Shown: positions 37,019 to 45,987, counted from the first letter of the stretch. The stretch: DNA of 64,000 nucleotides from CAWJKP01 sp963843465 (GCA_963843465.1 CAWJKP010000006.1:310001-374000), one strand, 5' to 3'. A program made the numbers and translations. Notes: generated from the sequence alone by a model not told the origin.

Positions 37019-37708
37019 ATGTTTTCTTGGCAGGCGTCCCGGCTTCTCTTTCTTGTCGCTTCCCTCGCCGTGGCCGAGGAGCCGGCCAAGAAAGCGAAAG
37101 CCGACCCCTATCAGTGGAGGGAGCTGTTCGACGGCAAGACGCTGGACGGCTGGAAAGCGATCAAGTTCGGCGGCGAGGGCAAGGTGAAGGTCCAGGAGGG
37201 GTCGATCGTGTTGGGCACGGGCGAGCCCATGACCGGCATCCTCTGGACCGGCGATTTCCCCAAAGCCGACTACGAACTGACCCTGGAGGGAATGAAGGCC
37301 GAGGGCAACGACTTCTTCGCCACCGCGACCTTTCCCGTCGGCGACTCCTTCTGCAGCTTCGTCACCGGCGGCTGGGCCGGCACGATCATCGGGCTGTCGA
37401 GCATCGACTTCAACGACGCCTCCGAAAACGCCACCACCGGCTTCAAATCCTTCGACAAAAAACGCTGGTACCACTTCCGCATCCGCGTGACCAAGACCAA
37501 GATCGAGTGCTGGATCGACGATCAGAAGGTGGTCGACTTCGTCACCACCGGGCACAAGATCTCGATCCGCTTCGAGTGCGATCCCTGCCGCCCTTTCGGC
37601 GTCGCGTCCTACATGACCGAAGGCCGCCTGCGGAACATCCGCCTCCGCCGGCTCAAACCCGAAGAAGCCGCCGCGATCGCCGCCGAAACGCCTAAAGAGA
37701 AGGAGTAA
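37019..37708 (+). CDS. Secreted DUF1080 (3-keto-disaccharide hydrolase-like) protein
   Basis: A 229-residue exported protein. Signal peptide MFSWQASRLLFLVASLAVAE. The mature part is a concanavalin-like beta-sandwich of the DUF1080 family: WRELFDGKTLDGWKAIKFGG, GILWTGDFPKADYELTLEGM, NDFFATATFPVGDSFCSFVT, and LRNIRLRRL at the end. Relatives act on 3-keto-glycosides or bind glycans. The last codons and stop lie in a GGAGTAAGGAGT-type simple repeat that continues to 37745. Its own substrate cannot be deduced. Confidence 0.86.
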   Translation: MFSWQASRLLFLVASLAVAEEPAKKAKADPYQWRELFDGKTLDGWKAIKFGGEGKVKVQEGSIVLGTGEPMTGILWTGDFPKADYELTLEGMKAEGNDFFATATFPVGDSFCSFVTGGWAGTIIGLSSIDFNDASENATTGFKSFDKKRWYHFRIRVTKTKIECWIDDQKVVDFVTTGHKISIRFECDPCRPFGVASYMTEGRLRNIRLRRLKPEEAAAIAAETPKEKE

Positions 37709-37745
37709 GGAGTTAGGAGTCAGGAGAAAGGAGTCAGGAGTTAGA
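37709..37745. repeat. Short simple repeat (GGAGTCAGGAG/GGAGTTAGGAG)
   Basis: Direct repeats of GGAGT(C/T)AGGAG begin at the DUF1080 stop codon and run for about 37 bases. Confidence 0.7.
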
Positions 37746-37780
37746 ATGGCGAAGCGGTAGCCGTTGAGGAGGCGGCCGAC

Positions 37781-39763
37781 TCAGCACTCGACCTGCACGG
37801 GCAGATGGCCCCGCACCAACTCGGCCAGCTCGCGAGGATCGCTGCGATCCAGCCGCTGGAGCACTTGTTCCCAACGATAGGCGAAGCTGCCGCCCGGGTC
37901 GTAGGGGCGGTTCTTGAACATCGTGCCGAAGTTCCCGCGGCGGCTGCGGTACTTCGCCTGGATGAAGAGGAACCGCTCGACGAAAGCTTCCAGGTAGACG
38001 CGGGCGAACTCCCCGGGATTGGCCAGGTGCTCCAGCCGGCGGTAGACCGGGCCGGCATACAGCGGCGCGGAGACCGCCAGCGCGTTGCTGAAGTCGTGGA
38101 ACGTGCCCACCACGTCGGCGACGATGATCTCCATGGGCAGCCCGCCCTCGTCCTCGACGAGCACTTCCTCGCCGTCGTCGAACAACACGTTGCCCTGCGA
38201 GTCGCACCGCCCGACGATCAAGTTCGGCGCGGCCGCCGCGCCCAAGAGCCGGGCGAAGGGGATCGCAAAGCCTTCGTCGGCGAAGCGCTGCCGAGGCACC
38301 TTGTCGGTGGCCATGCCGTAGACGTAGGCCCGCTCGAAGTAGGGCGACCAGATCATCAACCCGTCGGGGGCGGCGCGGGGGCCGAAGTAACGCTCGCAGA
38401 TTTTCCGCGTGGTCACCTTGTAGGGGATGTTCATGCCCAGGTGACGGCAGCCCATCCGGCGGTCGAGCACGAACTCGGTGTACTCCGCCGACCGCAGCAT
38501 GGCCTGCTCCAGCGGCTCGCCGTGGTTGAGGTGCTCGCGGACGCCCCACTTCTGCATGCGGATGATGCTCACCGTCTCGCGGGGAAAGTCCCGCTGTTTG
38601 ATCACCGCGATGTATACGTCGCGGCGGCCGGAGGGCTCGGGATGGCGGGCGAGCGAATTGACCACGCGGCCCAGGTTGACATATTCCAGGTCGTCGTACT
38701 CGCGGACCAGGTTGTAGAGGAACTCCCGCGCACTGTCGTCGCACGCCGCGGCCCGCTGCGGGTCGCCGGGGTGCTCCTCGAAGACCTCGTCGAACATCAT
38801 CTCGCCGTCGTCCACCCGGCCCCCGGGAAGCCAGTGGATCTGCATGAAGAACTCCGGGCTCAGTCCCAGCAGCGTTTCCTCGGAGACCGCCTCGTCGCTC
38901 TCGGCGATCAAGACCGAGAACATGCGGTTGCGCCAGGCGGAGTTCTCCGGGTCATCCTGGCGGAACTCCGCCGGCACGGCACCGCGGAAACGCCGGCAGA
39001 GGTCCTCGTATGCCGCCCGCAGCTCCTCCGCCGGCAGGGTCTGGAAATCGAACCGGACCATGGCCGAGACATGGAAGGAATCGTCCGCCATGAAAAAGGC
39101 GATCTCGGGATTGCAGTGCGGGTTCCAGCTCGCGGCCAGCTCGCGGATCTCCTGGAGCTGCCGGCGGAGCTGATCGTCGCTTAGCGACCCCAGCCGGACC
39201 AACTCCTGGAAGGTGAGAAACCGCGTACCCGTGGTGCTGTTGTAGTAGAAGATCTCCCGGCCGCGGATGCCGATGCGAAAGGCCGCAATCCGCTGCTTCA
39301 TCTCCTCGGCCGACATGGGCAAGGACGCGATCCGCCAACACTCGCCCCGCCGCTTGACCGCGTTGCGGACCTTCTCGTTGAGCACGTTGAGGAACTTGAT
39401 CCGCCGCTTGGAAATCCGCTGCTGGAGCAGACTGTCGGCCAGAAAGGCCAGCGGCATGTTCTCGGGATCGGGACGGATCTGCACCGTGTCGCCCTCGAGG
39501 ATCAGGTCCACCGCGTCGTTCCAGACCGCGGTCTCCTCGGCCTCCGACAACGGCGCCGCCCCGTCGGCCCGCCGGCGCTCGTTCAAGTGATCGACCAGCG
39601 CCCGCCGCTGTGTGGCGTGGATCCCGGGCAGGGTGACAATTGTGTGGTGATGGGGGAAGACCGTGGCAATCCGGCAGCGGAGTTTCCCGGAGAGGCCCCG
39701 CTCGAAGAGCGGATCTCCCAGCGTCGCGAGGTCGGAAGTCATGCCGCCATCCCCCAGTTTCAT
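37781..39763 (-). CDS. Large conserved-looking hypothetical protein (~660 aa)
   Basis: A 660-residue soluble protein with uninterrupted reading frame. Starts at 39763 or 39742 are possible. No signal peptide, membrane segment or nucleotide-binding motif was recognised. Notable regions are HHHTIVTLPGIHATQRRALVD near the N-terminus, FFMADDSFHVSAMVRFDFQT, MQIHWLPGGRVDDGEMMFDE and GMATDKVPRQRFADEGFAIP; the C-terminal half contains an acidic segment (LFDDGEEVLVEDEGGLPMEI). Length and codon use are like the neighbouring genes, so it is probably a real cytoplasmic protein of unknown family. Confidence 0.7.
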   Translation of the reverse strand: MKLGDGGMTSDLATLGDPLFERGLSGKLRCRIATVFPHHHTIVTLPGIHATQRRALVDHLNERRRADGAAPLSEAEETAVWNDAVDLILEGDTVQIRPDPENMPLAFLADSLLQQRISKRRIKFLNVLNEKVRNAVKRRGECWRIASLPMSAEEMKQRIAAFRIGIRGREIFYYNSTTGTRFLTFQELVRLGSLSDDQLRRQLQEIRELAASWNPHCNPEIAFFMADDSFHVSAMVRFDFQTLPAEELRAAYEDLCRRFRGAVPAEFRQDDPENSAWRNRMFSVLIAESDEAVSEETLLGLSPEFFMQIHWLPGGRVDDGEMMFDEVFEEHPGDPQRAAACDDSAREFLYNLVREYDDLEYVNLGRVVNSLARHPEPSGRRDVYIAVIKQRDFPRETVSIIRMQKWGVREHLNHGEPLEQAMLRSAEYTEFVLDRRMGCRHLGMNIPYKVTTRKICERYFGPRAAPDGLMIWSPYFERAYVYGMATDKVPRQRFADEGFAIPFARLLGAAAAPNLIVGRCDSQGNVLFDDGEEVLVEDEGGLPMEIIVADVVGTFHDFSNALAVSAPLYAGPVYRRLEHLANPGEFARVYLEAFVERFLFIQAKYRSRRGNFGTMFKNRPYDPGGSFAYRWEQVLQRLDRSDPRELAELVRGHLPVQVEC

Positions 39764-39920
39764 CTCTCCTCATACTAACATCGGACGGCGCGCCGTGCAA
39801 AACCCTCCTTCGGGCCGGAGGCTCCGCCCAGGCCAGGGCGAGGCACCGGGAACCGTCACGGACGTGTTTTGCCACAATTGCTCGTGCCGTTGCAAGATTG
39901 TGGTCGGCAACCTGCTAGGA

Positions 39921-39950
39921 GTAGCAGGCACACGCCGTGTGCCGTCCAGA
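39921..39950. repeat. Single arm of the GTAGCAGGCACACGCCGTGT repeat
   Basis: The same sequence as one arm of the palindrome inside the glycosyltransferase gene at 12602-12656. Confidence 0.8.
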
Positions 39951-39954
39951 CTTG

Positions 39955-40051
39955 GTAGGGTGGGACAAGCTGGCGGAAGCGATGCCGGCCCACCACTTAC
40001 GCCCGCGATTGCTAGGCCGGCGGCCGCCACGGCGGCCTTGTCCCACCTTAC
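39955..40051. repeat. Inverted repeat family A, copy 5 (diverged)
   Basis: Begins GTAGGGTGGGACAAGCTGGC and ends GCCTTGTCCCACCTTAC. The inner part is in the opposite order to copies 1 and 4. Confidence 0.85.
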
Positions 40052-40088
40052 GATTGCTCTGCGATAGCCGGCCTGTTACCATCAGTTT

Positions 40089-40475
40089 ATGGACCCAACT
40101 GAACTCCCGCTGGAGGAAATGCTCGCGCGGCAGCGGCAGGCGGCCGAAAAACTCGGCCTGCCCGCCGGCCGCCGCCACATCTTCCTCTGCTGCGACCAGA
40201 CCGAGCCCAACTGCTCCAGCAAGGAGCAATCGCTGGCCGCGTGGAACTACCTCAAGAAGCGGCTCAAGGAGCTAGGTCTGAGCGAGCGGGGCGGGATCTT
40301 GCGGACCAAGGCCAACTGCCTGCGGATCTGCACCGGCGGGCCGGTCGCCGTGGTCTATCCCGAGGGCGCCTGGTACTCCCGCTGCGACCCGCCCGTGCTG
40401 GAGCGGATCATCCAGGAACACCTCATCGGCGGCCGGATCGTCCGCGAGTACCTGATCGCAGGGCATCCCCTGTAG
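40089..40475 (+). CDS. (2Fe-2S) thioredoxin-like ferredoxin
   Basis: A 128-residue protein. FLCCDQTEPNCSSKEQS carries the first two cluster cysteines (C-x-x-x-x-x-x-C type spacing in this family) and TKANCLRICTGGPVAVVYPEG the second pair (C-x3-C), followed by WYSRCDPPVLERIIQEHLIG. This is the pattern of thioredoxin-like [2Fe-2S] ferredoxins. It is an electron carrier in the cytoplasm; redox partner unknown. Confidence 0.85.
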   Translation: MDPTELPLEEMLARQRQAAEKLGLPAGRRHIFLCCDQTEPNCSSKEQSLAAWNYLKKRLKELGLSERGGILRTKANCLRICTGGPVAVVYPEGAWYSRCDPPVLERIIQEHLIGGRIVREYLIAGHPL

Positions 40476-40487
40476 GTTATTCCCGCC

Positions 40488-41274
40488 TTACTTCACCCGG
40501 TAACAGAGCAACTCGGCGATGTCCAGCTCGTCCCGGTTGGGATCGGGCCGGGTGATGGCGGTCAAGGCCGGCCCACGGCTGCAACCGCCGCAGATGCTGT
40601 AGTAGCCGCCGAAGCCCAGGGCCATCGTCCGCCCTCCCGTGTACCTCCGGGCGAAGTCCGCAGGCAGCTTCGTCACGCCGCCCCAGTACGACTTCCACTT
40701 GTTGACCGTCCGGGGCAATCGCCAGCGGCCGACGCTGGTGATCGTGCCGTCGTCCTGCAGCCGCGAGGCACTGAGCACCGGAAAACCTCCGCCGGTCCAA
40801 TAGCCGTGATAGAAGGTCCAGTAGAGGGTCTTGCTCTCCTCATCCCAGCAGAGGCCGCCGTTGGGACCGATGCGCTGCAAGTCGCCGATCCTGGGGATGT
40901 CCAGCTCCAGCGATCCCCAGACCTTCTTCACCTCGGCCACGCGGAGCGGCTTGGGGTCCGTGCCGTCAAACCGGGCCAGAGGCGGAATCTCCGCCTCGAA
41001 AAGCGTCCGGCCCGGATGGGTGTAGTTCGCCAGCAGGCGCCTGGTTCCATCGGGCATTTTACGCAGCGCGATGCCGATCGGTGTTCTTCACGGTGATCTC
41101 GCCCGTGAAGACCTGGTCGGTGAGGACCTCCTCGGGCACTTTCACGGCGACGCACCTGGCGTCCCACGGGGGCGGCGCCGCTGCCGCCGGTCCCTGGGCC
41201 TCAAGCCGGACGCCCGCCAGAATCATGGCCGCCGAGGCGATCGCGGCTCTCGCAAAAAGTTGCTTGCAGATCAT
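40488..41274 (-). CDS. Secreted hypothetical protein (frame break near 41070)
   Basis: About 261 residues after joining two registers. Start MICKQLFARAAIASAAMILA (signal peptide) at 41274. VAVKVPEEVLTDQVFTGEIT leads up to the break. One extra base in ACCGATCGGCATC would restore TVKNTDGIALRKMPDGTRRL. The rest continues LLANYTHPGRTLFEAEIPPL, TLYWTFYHGYWTGGGFPV and ends LLCYRVK. The pattern of short Trp/Gly/Asp-rich strands suggests a beta-rich, perhaps propeller-like, extracytoplasmic protein. No family recognised. Divergent from the DUF4038 gene. Confidence 0.6.
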
Positions 41275-41398
41275 GGATTGGTCCCTTCGATTACTGTCCT
41301 GCCGCTGCGGCGGCGGTACAATGCGGCAATGCGACTGATCTCCCTCCCGTTCAGCGCCAACCGTTATTGTATCTACCTTTCCGAAAAGGACCAGAACG

Positions 41399-42681
41399 AT
41401 GAACCCGATCGCGAAACGAACCTTCCTGCTGCTGACGTTGGTGCTCGTTGCCGGGACAAGCGCATGGGCCGAGCAGACGGTCTTCCCGGTCAAGGTCAGC
41501 GATAACCAGAGGTACTTCGTGGACCAGAAGGGTAACCCCGTGTTCTGGCTGGGCACCACGCAATGGCAACTTTTCCGCGAATACAAGGTGGAGGAAGTCA
41601 AGACCATCCTCGAAAAGTCCAGCAGCCACGGCTTTGCCTTCGTCCAGGTGATGCTCATGGGGGTCGGCGACGGCACGGCGCCCAACGTCTACGGGCAGAA
41701 GCCCTGGATCAACAACGATCCGCTGACGCCCAACGAGGCGTATTTCCAGAACGTGGATGCCGCAGTACGGATCGCCAGCGACAACAATCTGGCCATTTCC
41801 GTGACGCTCTACCATCAGCGGTATCGCCAGCACATCACCATGAACAACGCTCGACGTTGGGCCAACTGGCTCGGCAAGCGGTACAAGGACTCGCCTAACA
41901 TTGTCTGGTCCATGACGCCCGAGGCCAGGCAGGAGTTCGTGCCGATTCTACGGGAGTTGGCGGCCGGCCTGCACGCAGGCGACGGCGGCCGCCACCTGGT
42001 AACCTTCAAGCCGGACCCCGCGCCGTACTCCTCGAGTTTCATCCATGCCGAGCCGTGGCTCGATTTCGACTCGATGCAGACGTGGAACGGCGTGAGGCTG
42101 ATCTACCCCATGGTGACCAAGGACTACAACCTGAAACCCGCCAAGCCGGTGCTCATGGCCGAAGGCGCCTATGAAGCAGGCTCGGAGTACGGCTTTGCGG
42201 TCACGCCGCTATGGAGCCGCCGGCAAGCTTACTACTCCTACCTTGCCGGCGGCCACCACACCTACGGCCACAACGACAGTTGCGCGTGCTTCCCACCTGG
42301 AGGCAAGCCCTTGATGCGCCGGGCGCCGTGCAGATGGGCGTTCTGAAGAAGATCTTCACGGCCCGAAAGCAGTGGTGGCTTCTGGTCCCCGACCAATCGG
42401 TCTTTGCATCAGGCGGGCGCACCGAGGGGGATGTGCTTCATCTGGCCGCCCGGCACCAGGATGGCAAGTGGGCCATGCTCTACTTGGCCGACAGAACGTC
42501 TTTTTCGGTCAACATGAGCAAGATCAGCGCAGATAAGGTCAAGGTTTTCTGGGTGAACCCGACAACCGGCGATGCGGCGCCGATCGGACAAATGCCGAAT
42601 ACCGGCGTGAAGAGTTTCACAACGCCTGAAGGATGGGAGGATGCCATCCTGATCTTGGAAGCTGTTGTTACCGGCCAGTGA
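41399..42681 (+). CDS. Secreted DUF4038 (apiosidase-like) glycoside hydrolase candidate (frame break near 42283)
   Basis: About 427 residues with signal peptide MNPIAKRTFLLLTLVLVAGT. RYFVDQKGNPVFWLGTTQW, FAFVQVMLMG, NVDAAVRIASDNNLAISVTL, WANWLGKRYKDSPNIVW are typical of the DUF4038/GH140-type TIM barrel. Near GGCCACAACGACAGTTGCGC one missing G breaks the frame; restoration gives GHNDSWRVLPTWRQALDAPG, continuing to a C-terminal beta domain (LADRTSFSVNMSKI, VKVFWVNPTTGDA) and stop at 42681. Substrate in plant or bacterial glycans is inferred from the family only. Confidence 0.78.
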
Positions 42682-42934
42682 CGTTCGTTGTCACCGGCGG
42701 GATGCTGGCCGAGCGGACGGTAATAGCGGGCGCGGAAGGACGGCTCACGCAGCAAGACCGCCTGAAGGAAACGGTAGCATCTGTCCGAACGGGAATTGCT
42801 GAACCCGATTATCGTCCGGCGGTCCGTGCTCTGCAAGGATTGGTTCCTGACAGTAGACGCCCGATGCTATAGAATGAAGCCGTAGCCAAGTGTCCTTTCC
42901 GCCACACACACCACTCCAACCGCCGTGAACAACC

Positions 42935-43669
42935 ATGATGAACGCCTCCCCTCGCCCCGCCTGGAACCGCTGCGTACTGCTGCTCGCCGTTTTTACCTTC
43001 GGCATCGGTTCTGTTTACGCCCAGGAGAAGAGCGTCCGCCCGGGTATCAACAAGCAGTATGAAAATGCGAACATCAACGATAACATCCGAATCCTTGAGA
43101 GCGAGAACCGGGAGGTCTTCGCGAAACGCAAGGAGATCGTGGCCGCCTGCAAACTCAAGGCTGGCATGGCAGTTGCCGACATCGGTGCCGGCACAGGCAT
43201 TTTCACCCGGCTGTTCGCCGTCGAGGTCGGTCCCAAGGGACGGGTCTATGCCGTGGACATCGCCAAGAACTTCATCGAGCACGTCGAAAAGACTTGCAAG
43301 GAAGCTGGGCTGAAAAACGTAACCGGCATCGTCTGCACGCCGACCTCCACCGAATTGCCGCCGAACTCTGTCGATCTGGCCTTCATCTGCGACACCTACC
43401 ACCATTTCGAGTTTCCCCAGAAGACCATGGCTTCCGTTCACCGAGCCCTTCGTCCCGGCGGCCAACTCATTCTGGTCGAATATTCCCGCATCGAAGGCAA
43501 GACGCCCGACTGGCTGCTGAAGCACCTGCGGGCGGGCCAAGAGGTGTTCACCAGCGAAATCGAGGCTGCCGGCTTCAAGGTCGTAGATCGCGACGACTTC
43601 CTCAAGGAGAACTATTTCGTGCGGTTCGAGAAGGATGATTCAGGCGCCGGGGAAAGCACCCGGCGGTGA
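42935..43669 (+). CDS. Exported class I SAM-dependent methyltransferase
   Basis: A 244-residue protein. The N-terminus is a signal peptide (CVLLLAVFTFGIGSVYA). The mature part starts KSVRPGINKQYENANINDNI, a segment I associate with this planctomycete group, then the methyltransferase core: VADIGAGTGIFTRLFAVEVG (SAM motif I), YAVDIAKNFIEHVEK (motif II), SVDLAFICDTYHHFEFPQKT (motif IV) and ALRPGGQLILVEYSR (motif V/VI). A SAM enzyme with an export signal is unusual, because SAM is not known to be abundant outside the cytoplasm. Either the signal is uncleaved and anchors a cytoplasmic enzyme, or it is truly exported. Confidence 0.82.
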   Translation: MMNASPRPAWNRCVLLLAVFTFGIGSVYAQEKSVRPGINKQYENANINDNIRILESENREVFAKRKEIVAACKLKAGMAVADIGAGTGIFTRLFAVEVGPKGRVYAVDIAKNFIEHVEKTCKEAGLKNVTGIVCTPTSTELPPNSVDLAFICDTYHHFEFPQKTMASVHRALRPGGQLILVEYSRIEGKTPDWLLKHLRAGQEVFTSEIEAAGFKVVDRDDFLKENYFVRFEKDDSGAGESTRR

Positions 43670-43791
43670 GTTGCCGGTCAGGCAGGGACGGCGGGCCAAC
43701 GATGGGGTTCGGATACTCTACCGGCCGGGGTACACCTACAATTGTCATCGTTAGAAACCAGCGGGCAAAGGAACTTCAGAAAGGTCGTCTG

Positions 43792-44919
43792 ATGAAATAC
43801 TGGGCTCTTCTTCCTTTGCTCCTTCTCGCGTTCAAGCCAGGTCTCGTCCACGGGCAGGCAACTGAAGGGCGTCCTGGGGCGGCAGCAGGGCAAGCAGCAG
43901 GCGGAATTACGGATGGACGGAACGCCCCAGTGGCCAAGACCGTGGAGGAGATCGTCGGACCCTGGGTGCAAGAAGAACAGCCGCCGGGTGTGATCGTGGT
44001 GGTCCGCCGCGAGGGCAAGACCCGGTTCTTTCCCTTCGGCGAAGCGGACAAGGCCCATCACAAGGCTGTCACGCCCGATACGGTGTTCGAGCTGGCGTCC
44101 ATCACCAAGGTATTCACCACGACCTCGCTTGCCATGGAGGTGGAGGCAGGCAACGTGCAACTGGACGACCCGGTAACCAAATACCTTCCTTATCTGCGTG
44201 AGCACGGAGGCGACATCAGGAGCGTAACGCTGCGACAACTGGCGACACACACGTCGAGTTTACCTCGCTCGCCGGATGCGAGTCGGCCTGACGGCGGGTG
44301 GAACAAGCAGTCCGTGATGCAGTGGCTCGCCCAGTGGCGGGCGCCGTATCCACCCGGCACCAGGTCCCTCTATTCCAACCTTGGCGTGGGATTGCTCGGC
44401 TACGCCATCGCTGGTTACGAGAAAAGACCGCTGATCGAGGTCTGGGAGCGCCAGTTTCTCGGACCGTTGCAGATGAAGCACACCTTCTTCGAGATTCCAG
44501 CGGACGGTGCAGACCTCGTCGCCCAGGGATACGGTCCGAAAGGCGCGCCCGTCTCGCATATTCCCCTGGGCGGTTGGCCTGCGGGCGGGCGGCTAAGTTC
44601 CTCGGGGGGGGACATGGGTAAGTTCCTGGCCGCCAATCTCGGCCAGCGGCCCGACCTTCCGGCCGTCACCAGCGCGATGCAACTGGCGCAGAGGCCCTAT
44701 TTCAAGACTTCCGCGAAGATGACGCAAGGCTTGGCCTGGCAGCGTGTGATCATCGAAGGCGAATTGGTCATCGACAAGAACGGCGGTCTGAGTGGGACTT
44801 CGACCTACATCGGCATGCTGCCCCAGCGGCACATCGGCGTCGTGGTGATGGCCAATCGCGGCAAACGCCGGGCGACAGCCGTTGGGCGAAAGTTGCTGTT
44901 AGCGCTCGCAGGGAAGTAG
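43792..44919 (+). CDS. Secreted serine hydrolase (beta-lactamase-like family), second copy
   Basis: A 375-residue exported enzyme. Signal peptide MKYWALLPLLLLAFKPGLVH. Motifs: ASITKVFTT (SxxK) near residue 102, LYSNLGVGLLGY (YxN) near 196, and NGGLSGTSTYIGM near 330. Same family as the protein at 18379-19572 but only distantly similar. Likely a D-Ala/ester hydrolase of the class C beta-lactamase fold; the physiological substrate is not known. Its 3' end lies 75 bases from the tRNA-linked terminator. Confidence 0.84.
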   Translation: MKYWALLPLLLLAFKPGLVHGQATEGRPGAAAGQAAGGITDGRNAPVAKTVEEIVGPWVQEEQPPGVIVVVRREGKTRFFPFGEADKAHHKAVTPDTVFELASITKVFTTTSLAMEVEAGNVQLDDPVTKYLPYLREHGGDIRSVTLRQLATHTSSLPRSPDASRPDGGWNKQSVMQWLAQWRAPYPPGTRSLYSNLGVGLLGYAIAGYEKRPLIEVWERQFLGPLQMKHTFFEIPADGADLVAQGYGPKGAPVSHIPLGGWPAGGRLSSSGGDMGKFLAANLGQRPDLPAVTSAMQLAQRPYFKTSAKMTQGLAWQRVIIEGELVIDKNGGLSGTSTYIGMLPQRHIGVVVMANRGKRRATAVGRKLLLALAGK

Positions 44920-44993
44920 CATCCGAACCGCCGGGCGTCGCCGGAGACCTTCACTTTGATCGGCTCGCGATAAGTACCGCTGCGCATCCCACG

Positions 44994-45028
44994 AAAAAGG
45001 ACTTGTCGCAAACAGCTACAAGTCCTTT
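44994..45028 (-). terminator. Intrinsic terminator downstream of the tRNA-Ala 3' fragment
   Basis: On the minus strand AAAGGACTTGT, an 11-base loop, ACAAGTCCTTT and further T residues form an 11-bp stem plus a run of five T. It sits 32 bases beyond the tRNA 3' end, where a tRNA operon terminator is expected. Confidence 0.8.
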
Positions 45029-45059
45029 GCTGAAACAACCTCAATAACAATGCCTTCAA

Positions 45060-45103
45060 TGGAGATGAGCGGGCTCGAACCGCCAACCCCTAGCTTGCAA
45101 AGC
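45060..45103 (-). tRNA. 3' half of tRNA-Ala(UGC) (truncated; probable integration attachment site)
   Basis: On the minus strand the sequence shows, in order, two bases of the anticodon 5' stem (GC), loop TTTGCAA with anticodon TGC, stem GCTAG, variable loop GGGTT, T-stem GGCGG, T-loop TTCGAGC, T-stem CCGCT, acceptor CATCTCC and discriminator A. Every spacing (7-5-5-5-7-5-7-1) is correct for a tRNA. Upstream of the loop the pairing 5' stem, D-arm and 5' acceptor are absent, so the molecule is not functional. A break in the anticodon stem-loop is typical of tyrosine-recombinase crossover sites. Confidence 0.85.
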
Positions 45104-45480
45104 ACCCTCCGAAATCACCGTTTAGGCCCAGATTTGCCGAAGAATACCGTTATTTTACCCCTCAGAGCGACTATAGCAAGGGCTCGCAAACGATTGCAAT
45201 TTCTCTCGGGAAATAGCGGTATTCTTGAAAACCGGATGAGCGCAAAACGGTAATTACCGTTTTGCGCTTTGGCCGCCACTCAGAGCCTGCCCCCGTGCCA
45301 ATCCTGGCAGCCCGCTACGGCTCCAGGCCGCTACCGTGGCCAGCGGCGACTGGTCAGGTCTAAACACCGAGGCCACCAGCGGGGCCGGAAAAAGCGCACC
45401 ACGGCCGCTCGCTGGAGCCCACCGGCTCCGCGCAAACCCTGATCGACAGCCCCGCGCCCGCCTGCTACAGCAACACGCGG
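45104..45480. other. Probable mobile-element end region, AT-richer
   Basis: Sequence to the right of the tRNA fragment is less GC-rich. It contains the palindrome GCGCAAAACGGTAATTACCG-TTTTGCGC at about 45239-45266. From 45316 it passes into a GC-rich repeat that recurs at 49236-49340. No open frame with protein character was found. I read this as the end of a formerly integrated element. Confidence 0.45.
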
Positions 45481-45489
45481 CCGAAAGTC

Positions 45490-45611
45490 GCCAGCCGCGC
45501 AGACCAACGCGCCCAGCGCGCGCTGGAGGCGCGATCTAGCCCCAGGACGACCCAGAAGCCGTCCACCGCCGGCTGCGCGTCAGCGGGGCGCATCGCGCGT
45601 TTACGCTGCCC
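45490..45611 (-). pseudogene. Remnant of an unidentified protein family (copy 1)
   Basis: The minus-strand translation gives PAVDGFWVVLGLDRASSARW, homologous to DGSWVVIALDRASIALGASG encoded at about 55260-55325. It is not flanked by a complete gene. Identity of the parent protein unknown. Confidence 0.5.
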
Positions 45612-45689
45612 CCTCGGGAGCAGTTCGGGCGATTTGCAATGGTGCCGGGCTGTAATTCGCGGTCGTTGCAACAACTACCGGTCTATCTG

Positions 45690-45860
45690 CAGCAGGTGCC
45701 TTCCGGCAACACGCCGAAGAATATCTCACGAAGTGCGGGGCGTTGCCCGAACAACGGCGCGTGCTGAGGGACGTCCAGGACTGTCGCACGGTCGCTTTGG
45801 GCTGGCACGTCAAACAGTGTGACAATTGCGGTCACCAGAAGAGCGGTCAACAAAGCATGG
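45690..45860 (+). pseudogene. IS91-family transposase remnant (N-terminal zinc-binding domain)
   Basis: In the frame starting at 45707 the translation reads QHAEEYLTKCGALPEQRRVL and continues to CRTVALGWHVKQCDNCGH. The CRT-ALG-H--QCDNCGH pattern is that of the zinc-binding N-terminal domain of IS91/IS801-type rolling-circle transposases (usual continuation SCRNRHCPKCQ). The frame runs out after about 50 residues, and no catalytic HUH/Y region follows. A short fragment only. Confidence 0.7.
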
Positions 45861-45987
45861 CGTTACGCCCCAGAGGACGACCGGCAGATTCCCCGTGCCG
45901 GCCGTGACGGCGGGGTAGGGAGCAGGGGGAAAGGCTGGAGCAGTGCATGTTCGAGAGGTCGAGAGGTGTAACCCGAATCTTTGTCTT

